Below are positions 23,771 to 37,038 of a DNA stretch of 64,000 nucleotides, piece by piece. The DNA lies in the NCBI GenBank assembly GCA_034766995.1, contig CM068313.1, positions 11,401,012-11,465,011 on the forward strand. Reading direction: 5' to 3'. The notes under the pieces are model-generated. The model was given only the letters and a program-made list of their open reading frames with translations, ran no database searches and had not been told where the DNA came from. The position numbers were made by a program, and so were the translations under genes. The stretch comes from Acanthacorydalis orientalis (Eukaryota; Arthropoda; Insecta; Megaloptera; Corydalidae). Numbering within the stretch: position 1 is the stretch's first letter; every line of letters begins with the position of its first letter.

Positions 23771-24395
23771 TTTGATAGAAAAAAATGATCTTCCCGGTCA
23801 AATAATCATAAATATTTGATTAGCGAACGTTTATACTTTCATAAAGACGTTCTTGTCTGGAACAAACCGAATTTATATGTACAGATATTTCACTTTCGTC
23901 AATAAGTATTTGAAAATAGATTAAGTACGGATTCAAGATTAAATAAAGCCATTTTTAATTTCAACCTCTCGAATTTGAATTCTTTAACATATATTCACAA
24001 TTACTGTTCTTAGAAAATAACCTAAACACCTGCCAAAAAGAACGTTTCAAGTCGTAAGAAAGGGAGTGTAAATAAATCAATTATTTTAATTATAATTATT
24101 GAAATCAATCATTTATTTAAATTTAAGATTAAAACTAGAATACAGACTTTAAAAAAGATATCCCATATTAATAAAATAATTTATTCCTTTTTTTAGATGG
24201 TAAAAATAAACAAATGTGTGTGAATCACAATCTAAGGCCAGTGTCTTCTTATGAAGAAATATATTATGCCAATTATATATTTACAAGGTTTTAAAGAAAA
24301 TTATACAAATTATAATAAAAAAACACACCTTACAATATTTTTTTTATTAGATGATTATTAATTTTGTTGGAATGTGAACGGAAATACTTCACATT

Positions 24396-24397
24396 TA

Positions 24398-24469
<72 letters not shown>
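24396..24469. repeat. (TA)n microsatellite
   Basis: TA run with a GTGTG start. Confidence 0.95.
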
Positions 24470-24471
<2 letters not shown>

Positions 24472-24571
24472 GTACATTTGTGTATTAGGAGTATGAATAT
24501 AAATAATACCATTTTTCTTCACATGAATTTTTAAATTAAAATATTTATTAACGTTCATCAATTGATGAATA

Positions 24572-24594
24572 CATATATATATATATATATATAT
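24572..24594. repeat. (TA)n microsatellite
   Basis: Short TA run. Confidence 0.9.
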
Positions 24595-24791
24595 AATGAA
24601 ATAAAAAATTTCTTAAAAATCCAATTTGAGGAAGTATTCAACTTTAGTATACTATTTAAAAAGCAAGGTTACAGCAATCACGAATGCATGAATCATTGTG
24701 GGGATTTCAATCCGACGAATTTAATATGCATTCTTTGTTGTAGAAACTACTCTAGCATCAAAAAGTGTATTTACATTGAATTATTTACTCT

Positions 24792-24796
<5 letters not shown>

Positions 24797-24873
<77 letters not shown>
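24797..24873. repeat. (TA)n(TG)n compound microsatellite
   Basis: About 58 bp TA then about nine TG units. Confidence 0.95.
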
Positions 24874-25015
24874 ATGTACATTTCTGTAAAACTATTTCAA
24901 ATAAATAAAAAAGTTGTTCTTGTGTGTGTTTGTATTTAAGTAAAGAAAAAGTTTTGAAATAATAGATGTTTTCTTTAAATAAGAAACAAAGAAAAATGTA
25001 CAATTTTTGATGAAA

Positions 25016-25032
25016 ATATATATATATATATA
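25016..25032. repeat. (TA)n microsatellite
   Basis: Short TA run. Confidence 0.85.
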
Positions 25033-25449
25033 ATTTTAATAAATTATAATTTAATAATTTCTTATATAATTATTAAATACTATAATTAACCTTGAATGTA
25101 AACACAAATTAACACAAGTGTTGAGTATTAAGCAACGATGCACATTTATACTGATTTTAAAACGAAATGATTAAATGAGGAAGATTTTTTGAAAAATAAA
25201 TAGACATGTAAAAAGAATTCAAGTAAACGTTTATCTTTTTGCGGTTACAGACAAACGTTTCATACCATTTTTACTTGAATTTTAGTAATGTTACTTCGGA
25301 AAAAATAAATTATTACGTACGTGTGTGCTGTAGCATTTTTATTTAAACCATACTTCGTCATTATTTTATGACATCATCTCGAATATAGTGAGTAATATGT
25401 ATGGTAATTTGGTTTCTGAATGAAATTTTATTAAGTCTTAACGAGATTG

Positions 25450-25451
<2 letters not shown>

Positions 25452-25509
<58 letters not shown>
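25452..25509. repeat. (TA)n microsatellite
   Basis: TA with one CA interruption. Confidence 0.95.
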
Positions 25510-25512
<3 letters not shown>

Positions 25513-25619
25513 GCTATTTTTTTATGATAGTTAATTATATATCACACTCTTTCACTTAAATAAAAATTATATATGTTAATCCATCGACTTTTATTTTTGA
25601 GCTAGCAAATTTGAATAGA

Positions 25620-25800
25620 AATATTACAATCGTATGTTTTTATATGCGGGATTTCATTGATATTTTATCTTAATGTTTTTCATCCTTTTTGAACATCCGA
25701 GTGTGTGTTTTTCACTGCTAGTTACAACACGTATGACATTTTATTTTAGAAATTATTTCTGAAAGCTTCCTGAAGACGGAACACGTTTTTTTATAGCAAA
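25620..25800. repeat. Foldback family B, copy 5 (left-arm biased)
   Basis: ACAATCGTATGTTTTTATAT, GATATTTTATCTTAATG, TTTCACTGCTAGTTACAACA and CTTCCTGAAGACGGAACACG. Confidence 0.55.
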
Positions 25801-26254
25801 CTGTTCCACTCATTAAATAAATTAATGAAAAATTTAAACGAAGTTTCAGTCAAAACAAATCTCAAACTGTTCTATATTGTTCGTCGAGAACGTTTATTTT
25901 TTGTTTCAATTATGTAATTTGTTTATTATAAATCCTGTTACATCTATCAGAAATGAGATTTTCAAACAAACCGATATTTTTTGTTATATTAAAAACCTTT
26001 TTTGAAAAAAAATTTCATTCATCTTGTTTTAACTGTGTAATGTGTTTATTGAAATCATATAGTTAATTTAATAAACAGAGAAAATAACATTTTTTCAATC
26101 AAAAAAATCATATTTTCTTAGAGGAATTCTTTGAATTAAATTTTTAAAAACAGATAGATTAAAAAGAAACTAAATATTTTGTATCTATTATGTAATTCAC
26201 TGTAAATCTACTAATTAGTTTAATTAATAAAAAGTTAAAAACAATATTTGCATA

Positions 26255-26345
26255 ATATAGTTCTGATACCATGACTAAATTCACTTTCACAAATATTTTC
26301 ATTTTTGATTAGAAAAAAAAATGTGATTTATTAGATGGGAAAATA
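26255..26345. repeat. Foldback family A, left arm fragment
   Basis: Shows CATGACTAAATTCACTTTCA and a decayed inner part. Confidence 0.4.
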
Positions 26346-26559
26346 ATTCATTGACGAGAAAGCGGAAATTTTCAATTTTTCATCAAAATATAATTTTACG
26401 AATGTAGCCAGGTTCTGAATTAAAATTGAAACTTTTGCTTAAAAGGTAATTAAATAAATTTGAATAGTATACTTTTTTATAAAAATATGGAATACCAAAA
26501 ATGGAAACATGTTGTTAACTTCCTTTTTTAGAATTCATACAATCATGTGTCAGAACTGT

Positions 26560-26830
26560 GGTCAGGAATACGTTGATTTGATTGTGTTATCTTGTAAATA
26601 TTTCGATTTCAGTATTCGAAACCATTTTCATATTTGTCACTACGTACGTGACCGCTAAACACTTCAATAAGAATATTTGTTACGGTATGAAGTGTTGTAA
26701 ATTAATCATAGTATTGTTAGTTGTGTATCTGTACGGTTCTTTGGCAACGATCGAGCACACTTGTTGATATTTGTTACTTAACAACGTTGCTGATTTACAA
26801 GGGTTCATAAAACAAAGTGGGAATAGCCTT
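26560..26830. other. Unique block
   Basis: Holds a 61-codon plus-strand open frame without recognisable domain and CACTACGTACGTGACCGC. Free of repeats; possibly conserved non-coding sequence. Confidence 0.2.
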
Positions 26831-27044
26831 TTTGTATAAAATATCACTACAGTTTCTAGATTATAGATATTGAGTTGAAATATAAATACTGAATATAAAA
26901 TGGATACTCATATACTCAGTATAGATACTGAGTATAAAACGATTGTTTATTTCGGAATATTGGAATTTCTATAAATAAATTCTTGGTTGAAATATACATT
27001 AAGTTTAAAGTGAATACATAATATTTTCATAAATTATCTATTTT

Positions 27045-27330
27045 TTTAATCTCACAAACCTTCTTATTCTGTTCAAAATTGTTCAATAAATGATTATTGA
27101 TCGTGTTTAATTACTGTTTATGCTCATTTAAATGACAATTCCACCATTTTCAGTGCACCAAATTATATAAAAATCTGTAGAATTATATACTTGCAATTTG
27201 AAAGATTTTTATGTACTTTGGAAATCTGAGGATGATTGCATTGCTATCGAAATGGGTATAACAAGCAATCAAAAATGATCAATAATAATTTATTTAATAT
27301 GATTGCCCATACATTTTTTTTTGATGAAAA
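27045..27330. repeat. Foldback family A, near-complete copy
   Basis: Both arms present; left AATTGTTCAATAAATGATTA, right AATCTGAGGATGATTGCATT followed by GCTATCGAAATGGG and GCAATCAAAAATGATCAATA. Confidence 0.6.
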
Positions 27331-27797
27331 ACAAAAATTCTCTTCAATGAATTAAGTCACAACGTTAGAATTATGTTTAGATACTGTCCAAACAAAACTT
27401 AAGTAAAAAAAATCATCTAATAAAGTAAAGGATTCAACTATTAAATTCTTGGAAATATCCAGTCATTTCCTAATAATTTATTATAGACTTTTTGTACAGA
27501 TTAAAATATTTATACAGAATCATTTTTTTTTGTTTTTTAAATTCTTTATTTTTTAAAAATATATTTAATAAGTTTATTTACGGATAACGTGATTAATTTG
27601 AATTCCACTTTTTTTAAAAAGACCATAAAATTCGTGTTTGTTATTTTAATTATTTAGAATATTTCATTCTTTTTGTATAAAACGTTTAAGATTTTTTAGC
27701 GACGAATTTTTTTTCTTACAAATTGTATAGACGTTTGATAATAAAATACAAACCACATATTTATTCATATTTAAAATAATTTATTTCGTTTGTATTC

Positions 27798-27799
<2 letters not shown>

Positions 27800-27841
<42 letters not shown>
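27800..27841. repeat. (TA)n microsatellite
   Basis: Pure TA run. Confidence 0.95.
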
Positions 27842-28739
27842 CTGTGAATAAAACTCGTTAAAATTTAATTGTATCTGATGAACATCGTCACAATGTCAGT
27901 AACTGACATCATCATAATTATTTTACAATTTATAAAATGTAATTAAATTTCCAATAATAATTATTTATATAGTCTTTCGATCCATTAAACAAATAAAAAA
28001 CGAATTAGTAAAAAAATATTAACATCACGGATTCCATGACGAAATTGTATAATAAATGTGTGTAATTCTTGTCACGTCAAATATTTTGACAAATATTCAG
28101 ATGTGTGTGAGCTACGGCATTTTTTTCTTTATACCTGTTTATGAAATATATTTATTTGCTAATAATCGCAGTACCTATCTTATTAAAATAATTTATTATT
28201 ATTCTTCACTAACGCTGAATAGAATGTTAAAAAAAATATTTGTATGTATAGAACGTACATATTTATTTTTAATTCCAAATAGAAATTTGTTGATTGAGAA
28301 TTTTATACATTGCTGAATTTGTTATTATTGAGAAAATCCGGTTGGATGGTTTTAATGGTATTTGTATAATATTATTTTTTGGTGTATCTAATTTTTAAAT
28401 CTAGAAAGCATACAGGTCTGACGGAACTGATTTGAAAACTATTTTTTATGTGTGTTTAGAATGTTGTCTAAATTGAAAATTATTAATTTTTTTCCAAACA
28501 ATTATGTAAGATAATCTATGCATTTGAGTTTGAACTCCTGATATATATTTATGATAAATAAAATTAAAATTTTTGAAATATTTATAACAAGCAAAATTGA
28601 AATTGATCGATAATTAATTGTAGAATATTTTAAAACCGAAAACAATTTGTTGTTTATGAGTTGTGTGAAAGAAAACAAGTTATATCCAGCATGACAGAAA
28701 TATAATCACAAATTTTTTTCTTATGTAAAGAATCTTATT

Positions 28740-28880
28740 TTTCTGATATTCTCGGTCCTGGTGAATCACTTGAGACTTCTGCTATGAACTCAGACTAAAG
28801 TAATTCACTGGGATCAAGAACATCAAGTTTAATACACAAAGCTAGATCACAGTTATAAAAACATACAATATAATTTAAAA
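28740..28880. repeat. Foldback family B, copy 6 (hairpin core deleted)
   Basis: TCGGTCCTGGTGAATCACTT at the left and TTATAAAAACATACAATATA at the right; the centre is lost. Confidence 0.45.
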
Positions 28881-29034
28881 TTATGAAATACATTAACATT
28901 TAATTTCGAGAAATATAAAAAGCAGATTGGTAAATATTGATTTATTCATGGAGGCACTTATGTCTAAAATAAACTACATTCTCGCATGTTAAAACCACTG
29001 ATTTCGTCAGTGAAAGCCTAAGAATAACATTTTA

Positions 29035-29245
29035 ATTGTTTGTATTTATATCTATGATCCCATTAATGTAATATATTTCTCATGTTGATCTTCGTCCTTT
29101 TGAATGATACGAGTTTTTATCTTGTACGACTAGTTTCGGTACGTGTACCATCTTAAGATATCTGTATTTAACTTATGCATAGTTTTTCGTGCTAAAATCA
29201 CCGTAGAAGAAACGCATGCGTATCAATATAAAAATACTACTAGAA
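29035..29245. repeat. Foldback family B, copy 7
   Basis: ATCTATGATCCCATTAATGT, GTCCTTTTGAATGATACGAG and GACTAGTTTCGGTACGTGTA then CCATCTTAAG. Confidence 0.6.
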
Positions 29246-29906
29246 CCTTGAAGAATTGATGGAGACATTAATAAAAATTGTTCTTGTTCTTATTTGAATT
29301 TTATTACTAGATATTTTATCCTTAACAAGTTTAATTTCACAAAATATTTTTATATAATTTGATACAGAATGAGAAATATATATTGAATTTTGTTTTATAA
29401 TCCCATTTTATTCTAATTTAACTCAGAATTTGATGAATAATCAAAATTAAATAATAGATTATATAGAGACTGTTTAAATGTTATTTCACTCTTGATTAAC
29501 TCTTCCTAGAAACACACATTGACTTCTGTATAGCTTTGTCTTGTTTCCAAGAAATTATTTAGCTATTGAAATCAATCTACTTAGGACGATTAAGTAAGTT
29601 TTTTAGTTTACTTTCTTTTTGATACCTCTTTTTCCAAGAAGTTAATATTGATTTACGGGTATTTCTGTCTAATTTCCAAGAATTTGACTTTAAGAATGAA
29701 ATATGACTACACAGACAATTAGTTTTAAAGTGCTTATAATCATATTTTTTCCTTTCGACTACATACAAGTGTCATTGGATTAAAATTAATGACCGTTTCT
29801 TCTTATTTTTCCAACGATTCTCATTGTAACTCTTTATAAAACTGTTATAAAAGTTTGGAATCTTATCGACATGTTTTTTTAAATAAATATTTAAATACAT
29901 ATACTG

Positions 29907-29908
<2 letters not shown>

Positions 29909-29947
<39 letters not shown>
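29909..29947. repeat. (TA)n microsatellite
   Basis: Pure TA run. Confidence 0.95.
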
Positions 29948-29949
<2 letters not shown>

Positions 29950-30220
29950 TATACAAAATTGCCTACACATTTCTCAAACGACATTCAATTCAATATGCAA
30001 AATAGACAAAACAATTAAGTCCCAAATTAGAAACAAATCTGTACTACACGTTTAGTACACAAATAGAAAAAAAATCTATTTTTAAATACTACGTATTAAT
30101 CATTTATATAAATCTATTCGATTGCCACACCTGAAACAGTTGAATATACACATAGAAAAAAAATTAAAAAACCTTCACCTGTCATTTACAAAAATTCAGC
30201 CATTTTTTTTGCTACCGTGT

Positions 30221-30222
30221 TT

Positions 30223-30247
<25 letters not shown>
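30221..30247. repeat. (TA)n microsatellite
   Basis: Short TA run. Confidence 0.9.
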
Positions 30248-30253
<6 letters not shown>

Positions 30254-30566
30254 GACAAAACATATATATAGTATCTAATCAATTTACTATTATTAAAATT
30301 TTATATGTGAAAAATAAAACATGTAAAAAACCTTCAAACGGTCCGTTCACTTTTTTTCTAATCTGTAGCATCGTACTGACCTTTTATTCCAAACGAAATA
30401 TATTCTTAACATCCTGGACGTAAAAATAATGTAATCTATTTTAATTTATATTTATAGGTTAAGTTTGATATTTAAATTAATTAACGGTCGACTGAAATCA
30501 TCTACAGGTAAATTACTGGTATGATTAATATATTTTTAAGAATATTACAATATGAATAGTGCATTT

Positions 30567-30570
<4 letters not shown>

Positions 30571-30614
<44 letters not shown>

Positions 30615-30710
30615 TATATATATATGTATATATATATATATACATACATAAATGTATATATATATATGTATGTACATAAATGTATATATATATATATACA
30701 TACATAAATG

Positions 30711-30765
<55 letters not shown>
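30571..30765. repeat. TA array with embedded minisatellite
   Basis: TA runs broken by three copies of a TACATACATAAATG or GTACATAAATG phrase spaced about 37 bp, so a higher-order unit has been amplified inside the array. Confidence 0.9.
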
Positions 30766-31039
30766 GGTGATATGACAAATTCACATATATCACTACAAAA
30801 ATACTTCTTGAACAACATTTTGGAAATACTGAATAATGTTTTCTTCGCTATGATTCAACAAAAAGGCCAAGAAATTCTTTAATTTTCATTAAAATATGTT
30901 TCAGTATTAGTATAGTATTGGTCCAAACATTGTTTTTCACTTTCTGTAAAATTGGAAACGGTCACATATGTGCCTTTGCCATACCTTTTAAAGAATCAAT
31001 GAATACATCATTTGTTTTTGTAATAAGGTGTTTCAAATT

Positions 31040-31300
31040 ACCTTTGATGTTCATATTATTTAATAAAAACTGATTCAATTCCACTTTCAGCGAAGTATAA
31101 TAAATATTTACACAAACACTTCACAAACAGAACAAAACGTCGAAAGATACACAGAATGTATTTGATAGTCACAACAAACGCATTTGTATATCGCGCCAAT
31201 CTAAACTGGCCGGTAATAAAGCGCATCGATCAATCACTGTGTCGACCAATCAGTGCAGTTCGCGCCAAAAGTGCATTCGGTGAATCTCTCCGTTACTAAA
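31040..31300 (-). promoter_or_regulatory. Candidate promoter and untranslated first exon
   Basis: A CpG-containing unique block in AT-rich surroundings. It has two CCAAT boxes (GCGCCAATCT at 31194, GACCAATCAG at 31245), TTCGCGCC at 31258 and two TCAGT/ACAGT initiator-like sites. On the minus strand, transcription from here would run through sequence ending ACATCAAAG|gtaattt, a reasonable donor at about 31043. That would fit the missing 5' UTR exon of the Ets98B-like gene, 14 kb upstream of its ATG. This is inference only. Confidence 0.22.
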
Positions 31301-32420
31301 TGCAGAATTGTACAGTGCACGCAATTTATGTGAACCGATCGATTTCCCGTTTCGGCGACGTTTTTTCACAAGTTTCCGACACAAAATGTGAATTATTTCA
31401 CTGGCATTCAACGACTATGTTCCAAGCTTCCTACATAGCAACTGTCGTTTATTATATTGAATTTGTTATGTTTTTCATTTCCTTGTCTCGTGCGTATACT
31501 CGCTGATATCTCGTTCTCTTTTCATGAAGCTTACCTTGACGTATCTCATATACGCGCCATATCCTTGTTCAATGTATGCTACACCCGATCTCGTGTCTCT
31601 CTCGTCGGTCACACACAATGGCACCTGGTTTCAAATCCAACAATCGCCGTTTCTTTGTTTCTCGCGCGGTTTGTAAATTTATACATTGTACGTCACATTG
31701 AGAATGTGTGCTGTATCTTTATAATCTCTACAATATTTGTTTGCAATTCGTTTTGGGTTTTTCGCGTTCGTTTTCATTCTAGCTGCAGTCGAGCGATATG
31801 CTTTGTCTTATTTATGACATTGACGTTTCATTAACGTGTGTATTTGCAGAGATTGCTGCTGAACTCATAAGAATATGTGTGTAATGAGATATTTATGGCA
31901 TCTTCATATTTATTTATGTTAAAACGGTGGTATTTTTGCAATAATTGCGTCATTGTTAGTATATTTTATTAGTACGTGCGCTTGTAACTCACTATTTTTA
32001 CAATGTTCCGGTATATTTGAATATTGAACTTTAGTTTCTGTCATTTTTTTTTATTGCCTCGATCGTTTACGGGTGTTGAAGTTTGATCTATCGAAAGCAG
32101 TTGGTATTGTTGCGTATTGATTTTTTTCACACTTGGGAAATTTGAAAGGTCGTTGTATGAAAATCGACTTTTTGTTTGAATTGTTTTAAAATCAATTAAA
32201 TACTGATTTATTTAGTCATTGTTACGTGGATTTATTTGCATATCATTTAAGTCAATCATACTCACACACATAAATATTCATTTATATCCATGTCATGGAC
32301 ATTTTTTTGGAGATACATTTAGACAAGTGCAATGTATAATGTAGAAGTGGTCATGGATGACTGGTCAGCACAACGGGGGTGCTATTCAATATGTTATGAG
32401 TTTAATTGTAACTCGATGCA
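31300..32420. other. Unique, CpG-containing non-repeat region
   Basis: Higher complexity than its surroundings, free of TA arrays and foldback repeats. Open frames of 68 and 125 codons on the plus strand lack recognisable domains. A GC-rich patch at 32348-32385 (GTGGTCATGGATGACTGGTC) stands out. Possibly conserved non-coding sequence. Confidence 0.35.
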
Positions 32421-33560
32421 CTATAATTTATTATTAGATCAGTTATATAAGAAAGTAATTAAAATACTTCAATTGGTACAAGTTCTAAGAAAATCTTAGT
32501 TTGCCAATAAAATTAAAGTTTTGTACATTGTTAAACCTTATCAAAAAATGTCATTGAAGAAGAAAAAAAATGAGTATCAAGTTTCAAAAATGGATACTAG
32601 GAAGTGTTATCGAAAAAAGAACAAACACAGAAGAAATGAATTTAAAATGTGTATTAAAAATATATACATTGGTACATATTTCCAGTCGACATATCAATCA
32701 TTATTAAAATTAAGTTTAGATACTATAGTGCCCATTTTAAAAATATAATTTCACTTAATTTATGATATTAAAAAACAGTTTAAAACTTTAATCGACATTT
32801 TAAATGCGGATGAAGTATAAATATATATATTTTTATTGAAAAAGTGTTGAAAAAGAAGATTATTGTGAGGTTAGAAAATATTATTGGAAAATGAATAACG
32901 GGAAGATAAATGATTGAAAATTTGATATTAAAAATGTGTAGATTATTAATTTTGAGCTGAAATATTATTTTATAAAAATTGAGCCGTAGACAATTGAATA
33001 TTATCATTATGAATAAAAACACAACTAACATTAAAAAGAATAGTAAAGATTTTATAAATACTGTAAGATAAATGTGAAAATATAAAAATCTATATTTTTG
33101 TAAACAGTAAATGACAACACGGATTTCTTTATAAAATAATAATTGATAAAAGAGTTTATTTATAGAATGATATAATTTTTGTACAATAACTACACTTATT
33201 AAACAATAATAGAAATTTTTATCCAATAATAAATAAGAAGTATATTGTATATTTTTATTAATCATTGAAAATCAATATTCAGATTTTTTTGTGACGAAAT
33301 CATATTATCTGTACATCAGGTCTTCTTTAATATGTTTCATTTTTAATTTTCATAAGTGATAAATTTTGGATACTTTAAAGTATTCCAATAACATTGATGA
33401 TTAATCCTCAAATGTTGTGTAGAGCAAGTTATAAATTATTCGTTTTATGTTGACAGTACTGAATCTCAAATATCTGAGCGGCCAGTTTGAAATTTTAATT
33501 AATAAGTATTTCAGTTTAAGTAAAATACAAAGTATATATTTTACTTAAAATGAAAAATCA
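32421..33560. other. AT-rich sequence, nothing recognised
   Basis: Open frames of 75 codons (plus) and 161 codons (minus) are made of Ile, Lys, Leu, Phe and Tyr, as expected from random AT-rich DNA. Confidence 0.45.
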
Positions 33561-33565
<5 letters not shown>

Positions 33566-33639
<74 letters not shown>

Positions 33640-33640
33640 C
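33566..33640. repeat. (TA)n(GATA)n compound microsatellite
   Basis: About 34 bp of TA followed by about ten GATA units. Confidence 0.95.
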
Positions 33641-34152
33641 TGTAATCATAAAAAAATTCCACTGAGCTATGAATAATCCAGAAATGGTACATTAAACAAT
33701 GTATTGACAGAATCATACATTAATAAGTGTATATTTGTACAAAACCATCATAGAAAAAACAATCATTTCTAATAACAGCGACGTCATAAGAAAACCGTCA
33801 ATGAGTTTATGAAGAATAATAATATTTTTTTCAAACCCGATCTGTTACTTGTAACTGTGTATGAAACAGTTTATTTGTAATGAATGATTTATAGAAAATA
33901 CATATTTAATAGGTCGTGATTGATCATTATAGATTTTTCCACAATGAGCGATAATAATAGCAATAATGGGAAAATACTATTATTTTTTTATATGTAATCA
34001 TAATTTAATATCTCATAAATTAATACATTTATAAATTACTGTATTGTTGTTTTATTGAATACTAATAAACCCATGAATAATTAAGAACTGTAATGACGTT
34101 TGTAAGATTGATGAAATATTTAAATTTCTTTTTAATGATTTAGACCTAAATG

Positions 34153-34177
34153 CACACATACATACATACACACACAT

Positions 34178-34226
<49 letters not shown>
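34153..34226. repeat. (CATA)n(CA)n(TA)n compound microsatellite
   Basis: CATA, CA and TA blocks. Confidence 0.95.
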
Positions 34227-34230
<4 letters not shown>

Positions 34231-34299
34231 AATACATATTTACATAAATAAATCACTCTTACAAAAAAAAAATTGTAAATTAATTATTGTATATTTTTA

Positions 34300-34375
34300 A
34301 TTTGAATTATGCGCATTTCGATGGAAATACCATCATCTTCAGAAGACCACAAACAATTTTTTGGTATGTTCAAAG
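34300..34375. repeat. Foldback family A, hairpin-motif fragment
   Basis: ATGCGCATTTCGATGGAAAT then ACCATCATCTTCAGAAG, the arm motif in left orientation. Confidence 0.5.
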
Positions 34376-34884
34376 TGGATTATTGGCGATAATGAAACAA
34401 AGCACAGTTTTAGAACAATGTTTCTTTATATTAATTTAATTAATTTTATTAGTAATATTCGATTTAACTGTTATTCTTTTTAATTATTGTTATTACTTAC
34501 ATAGTGATCTTATATCAATAATTATTAGTTTCATTATTAACACTTAGAAATTCATGGCGGGTATCAAAATCAGTCAATAAACCATTATCATTCCTTATCG
34601 GTACCAACTTGTATCAAAAAGTGTTCTTGTAATTAGTTTCTTTCTCTTTTTATGATGTTTAACTATATTTTGGGCACACAGTACAACTGATTGTCTATTA
34701 TTTTGTATTTCTAAAATGTATGTAGAATAGAATTTAAAAAGGAATATTTAGAAAGCTATACAATTATTATAAAAAAAATTACTGATTGTAAAAATAAAGA
34801 GAAGTAAACAAAGAATATATACCATAAATCAATAAAATTAATATCTTCTTAAGTTATCCTTATAACATATTATCAATTGACGAA

Positions 34885-35180
34885 TATAGATTGGCATTGT
34901 GGCTAAATTCACATCCACTAATGAATTTTTCACTCGCTATATAAACCGTAAGAATATTCTGATCACAATTGTTCAATGATTGTTCCTTATACGAATTTCG
35001 ACAGCCATGCCATCTTCTTCAAAGCATTTTGAGTATAGAAAAAAGTTAGTATTTTAGCTCTCTAAGGACGATGGTATAAGCGACATTCTATAAGCGAAAA
35101 TCAAAAGGGGTCAATGATCAATTGTGGAACAATCTTTATCAGATTTTTTTAATTTGTGTGTGAACGAAAAATTAATTTAT
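34885..35180. repeat. Foldback family A, near-complete copy
   Basis: Left end GGCATTGTGGCTAAATTCAC; motif ATTTCGACAGCCATGCCATC at about 35000; the far end (35150-35180) has a GTGAACGAAAAATTAATTTA terminus. Confidence 0.55.
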
Positions 35181-35499
35181 GAAACATAAGAACACGAACT
35201 GTTATACACTTACGAGAATTGTTATGATAATAATTGATTAAAAGTGAACAATTATTAATTATTATCAATAACTAAATAAAAATTGATATTACTGATTCTC
35301 AGAATTTTATTAATGAAGTTTATATCAATAATTCTGTGAAACGAGTCAAGTTTATTTAATTTATTTATAATTTTTCTACAAAGAGTTATTCATGTTTTAA
35401 AACGGAAAAAATAGCATGTAAATGAAAGAGAATACTTTATTGGCTTGATACAATAATAAGAATTATTTAAAAATATTAACAGTCTAAATATAGTTTTAG

Positions 35500-35855
35500 A
35501 ACTGTAGCTAAATTCATTTTAATAAAAACGTTCAATAATTAATCATTGATCATGTTTGATTGTTGCATATAGGTATCAAAAAAAATGTATGGTTTGCGTT
35601 AAGGTAGAAAAAAATCTACTTATTTTTGTATCTGGGGACCTTTCTGTACCTTAGCGGTTTGATGATGATGGCATCGCTACCGAAACGGGTAACAATCGCA
35701 AATGATCTCATATAACAGTTCTGTCACTGTAGCTAAATTTATTTTTACAAGTAAATTCTTTATTAGATGATGATTAATTGAACATTTTTGACCAGTTTTT
35801 TCTTGTTTGTGGATTGAAAAAAGAATTCATTTGTGAATGATAAATATTCAAATTT
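35500..35855. repeat. Foldback family A, two overlapping copies
   Basis: The first copy spans ACTGTAGCTAAATTC (35501) to GCAAATGATC (35706) and includes TTTGATGATGATGGCATCGC and TACCGAAACGGG. A second, centrally deleted copy follows from CACTGTAGCTAAATTTATTT to AATTCATTTGTGAATG. Confidence 0.6.
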
Positions 35856-36140
35856 TTAACATTTCTGATTAAAAATTTGTAGGACGGTTGAAAAACTCTT
35901 TTGTAAAAATTAACAGTCAATCTAATCATTTTATTTTTATTACACTTTTACTGGATGTAAGATATATTAAGGCATGAATAAATATTACAAAATATATACA
36001 TTTCTTAATAAGGCCACAAACAATTTGTAGATGATTTTAAGATAACTTTTTCATTGTTACTTGTCAGTTTCTTGAATGACGATGTTTTTGGTTATACAGA
36101 CACAGACATACAGACATCAGACACTTATATGTGGACTCTT

Positions 36141-36141
36141 G

Positions 36142-36203
<62 letters not shown>

Positions 36204-36207
36204 TACA
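36141..36207. repeat. (TA)n microsatellite
   Basis: TA with a GT and a CA interruption. Confidence 0.95.
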
Positions 36208-36480
36208 AGTGTTATAAGTGTTGTGTAGACATAAAACAGAATTTAATAATTCTATTTATTCAAAATCTAATGAAGTACAAAAAAATCACTCGTAGGTGTT
36301 CAATAAAACAGCATGTTTAAAATTAAAAATTTAATTTATAAATAAACACTCCGCCTACATTTTTCTAAATTCGTTTACACTTGATTCTTTTAAATGTATG
36401 AGTGATGGTTCTTAGTGACAAATTAATCAATTCTTGAGAATTATTGTTCAAATGAAATTTTATTAGTGTATATATATATA

Positions 36481-37038
36481 TTAGGTTAGTACAAAAATAA
36501 TTGTGGATTATAACCCTCAAATTCATATACATTTTTCTCTTTTTTGATTTTCCTAGCTGTTTAAGTGGTCCAGCAACTGTTGGATAACTAAAACCTAACT
36601 TTTTTGCAAGCTCTCGAATTGTTGTGTGTGGTTCTGATTCTATTAACGTCTTCAGTCGGTCATTATGAACTGAAGAAGGACGCCCACGACCTTCTTTATC
36701 TTCAAGGTTCTCGTCCCCAACACGTTTGAAACCACTATTGCATTGTACATTTATTAACAGTACCCACACCAAAGGCATCGTTTAATTTATGAGCAGTTTC
36801 TGCTGCTCTATCACCAGTTTTGAACTCATGCAAAAATTACTCTATTTGCTTCTTTTCTATCTTTAATTCAATAGATAAATTTGAAGCAAAATTAATAATA
36901 AAACCAAAATCGATGTCACAAAATTCAGGCCGAAAAATACACTTTAACATAATATTAACATGAACACGATGAAATTACACTTTCATTGAAAAAATTTTAA
37001 AAATCATAAAATAAAAACAGCAATTATTTTCTACCAAC

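Noticed and set aside
31457..31834. 125-codon plus-strand frame with hydrophobic segments
   Set aside because: No conserved motif, no suitable context, and overlaps a region better explained as non-coding unique DNA.
32780..33265. 161-codon minus-strand open frame
   Set aside because: Composition is Ile, Phe, Lys, Leu and Tyr throughout, no domain or conserved motif; expected by chance in DNA this AT-rich.
33566..33640. Regularly spaced repeats as a CRISPR array
   Set aside because: It is a simple GATA microsatellite; no spacers, and the genome is eukaryotic.
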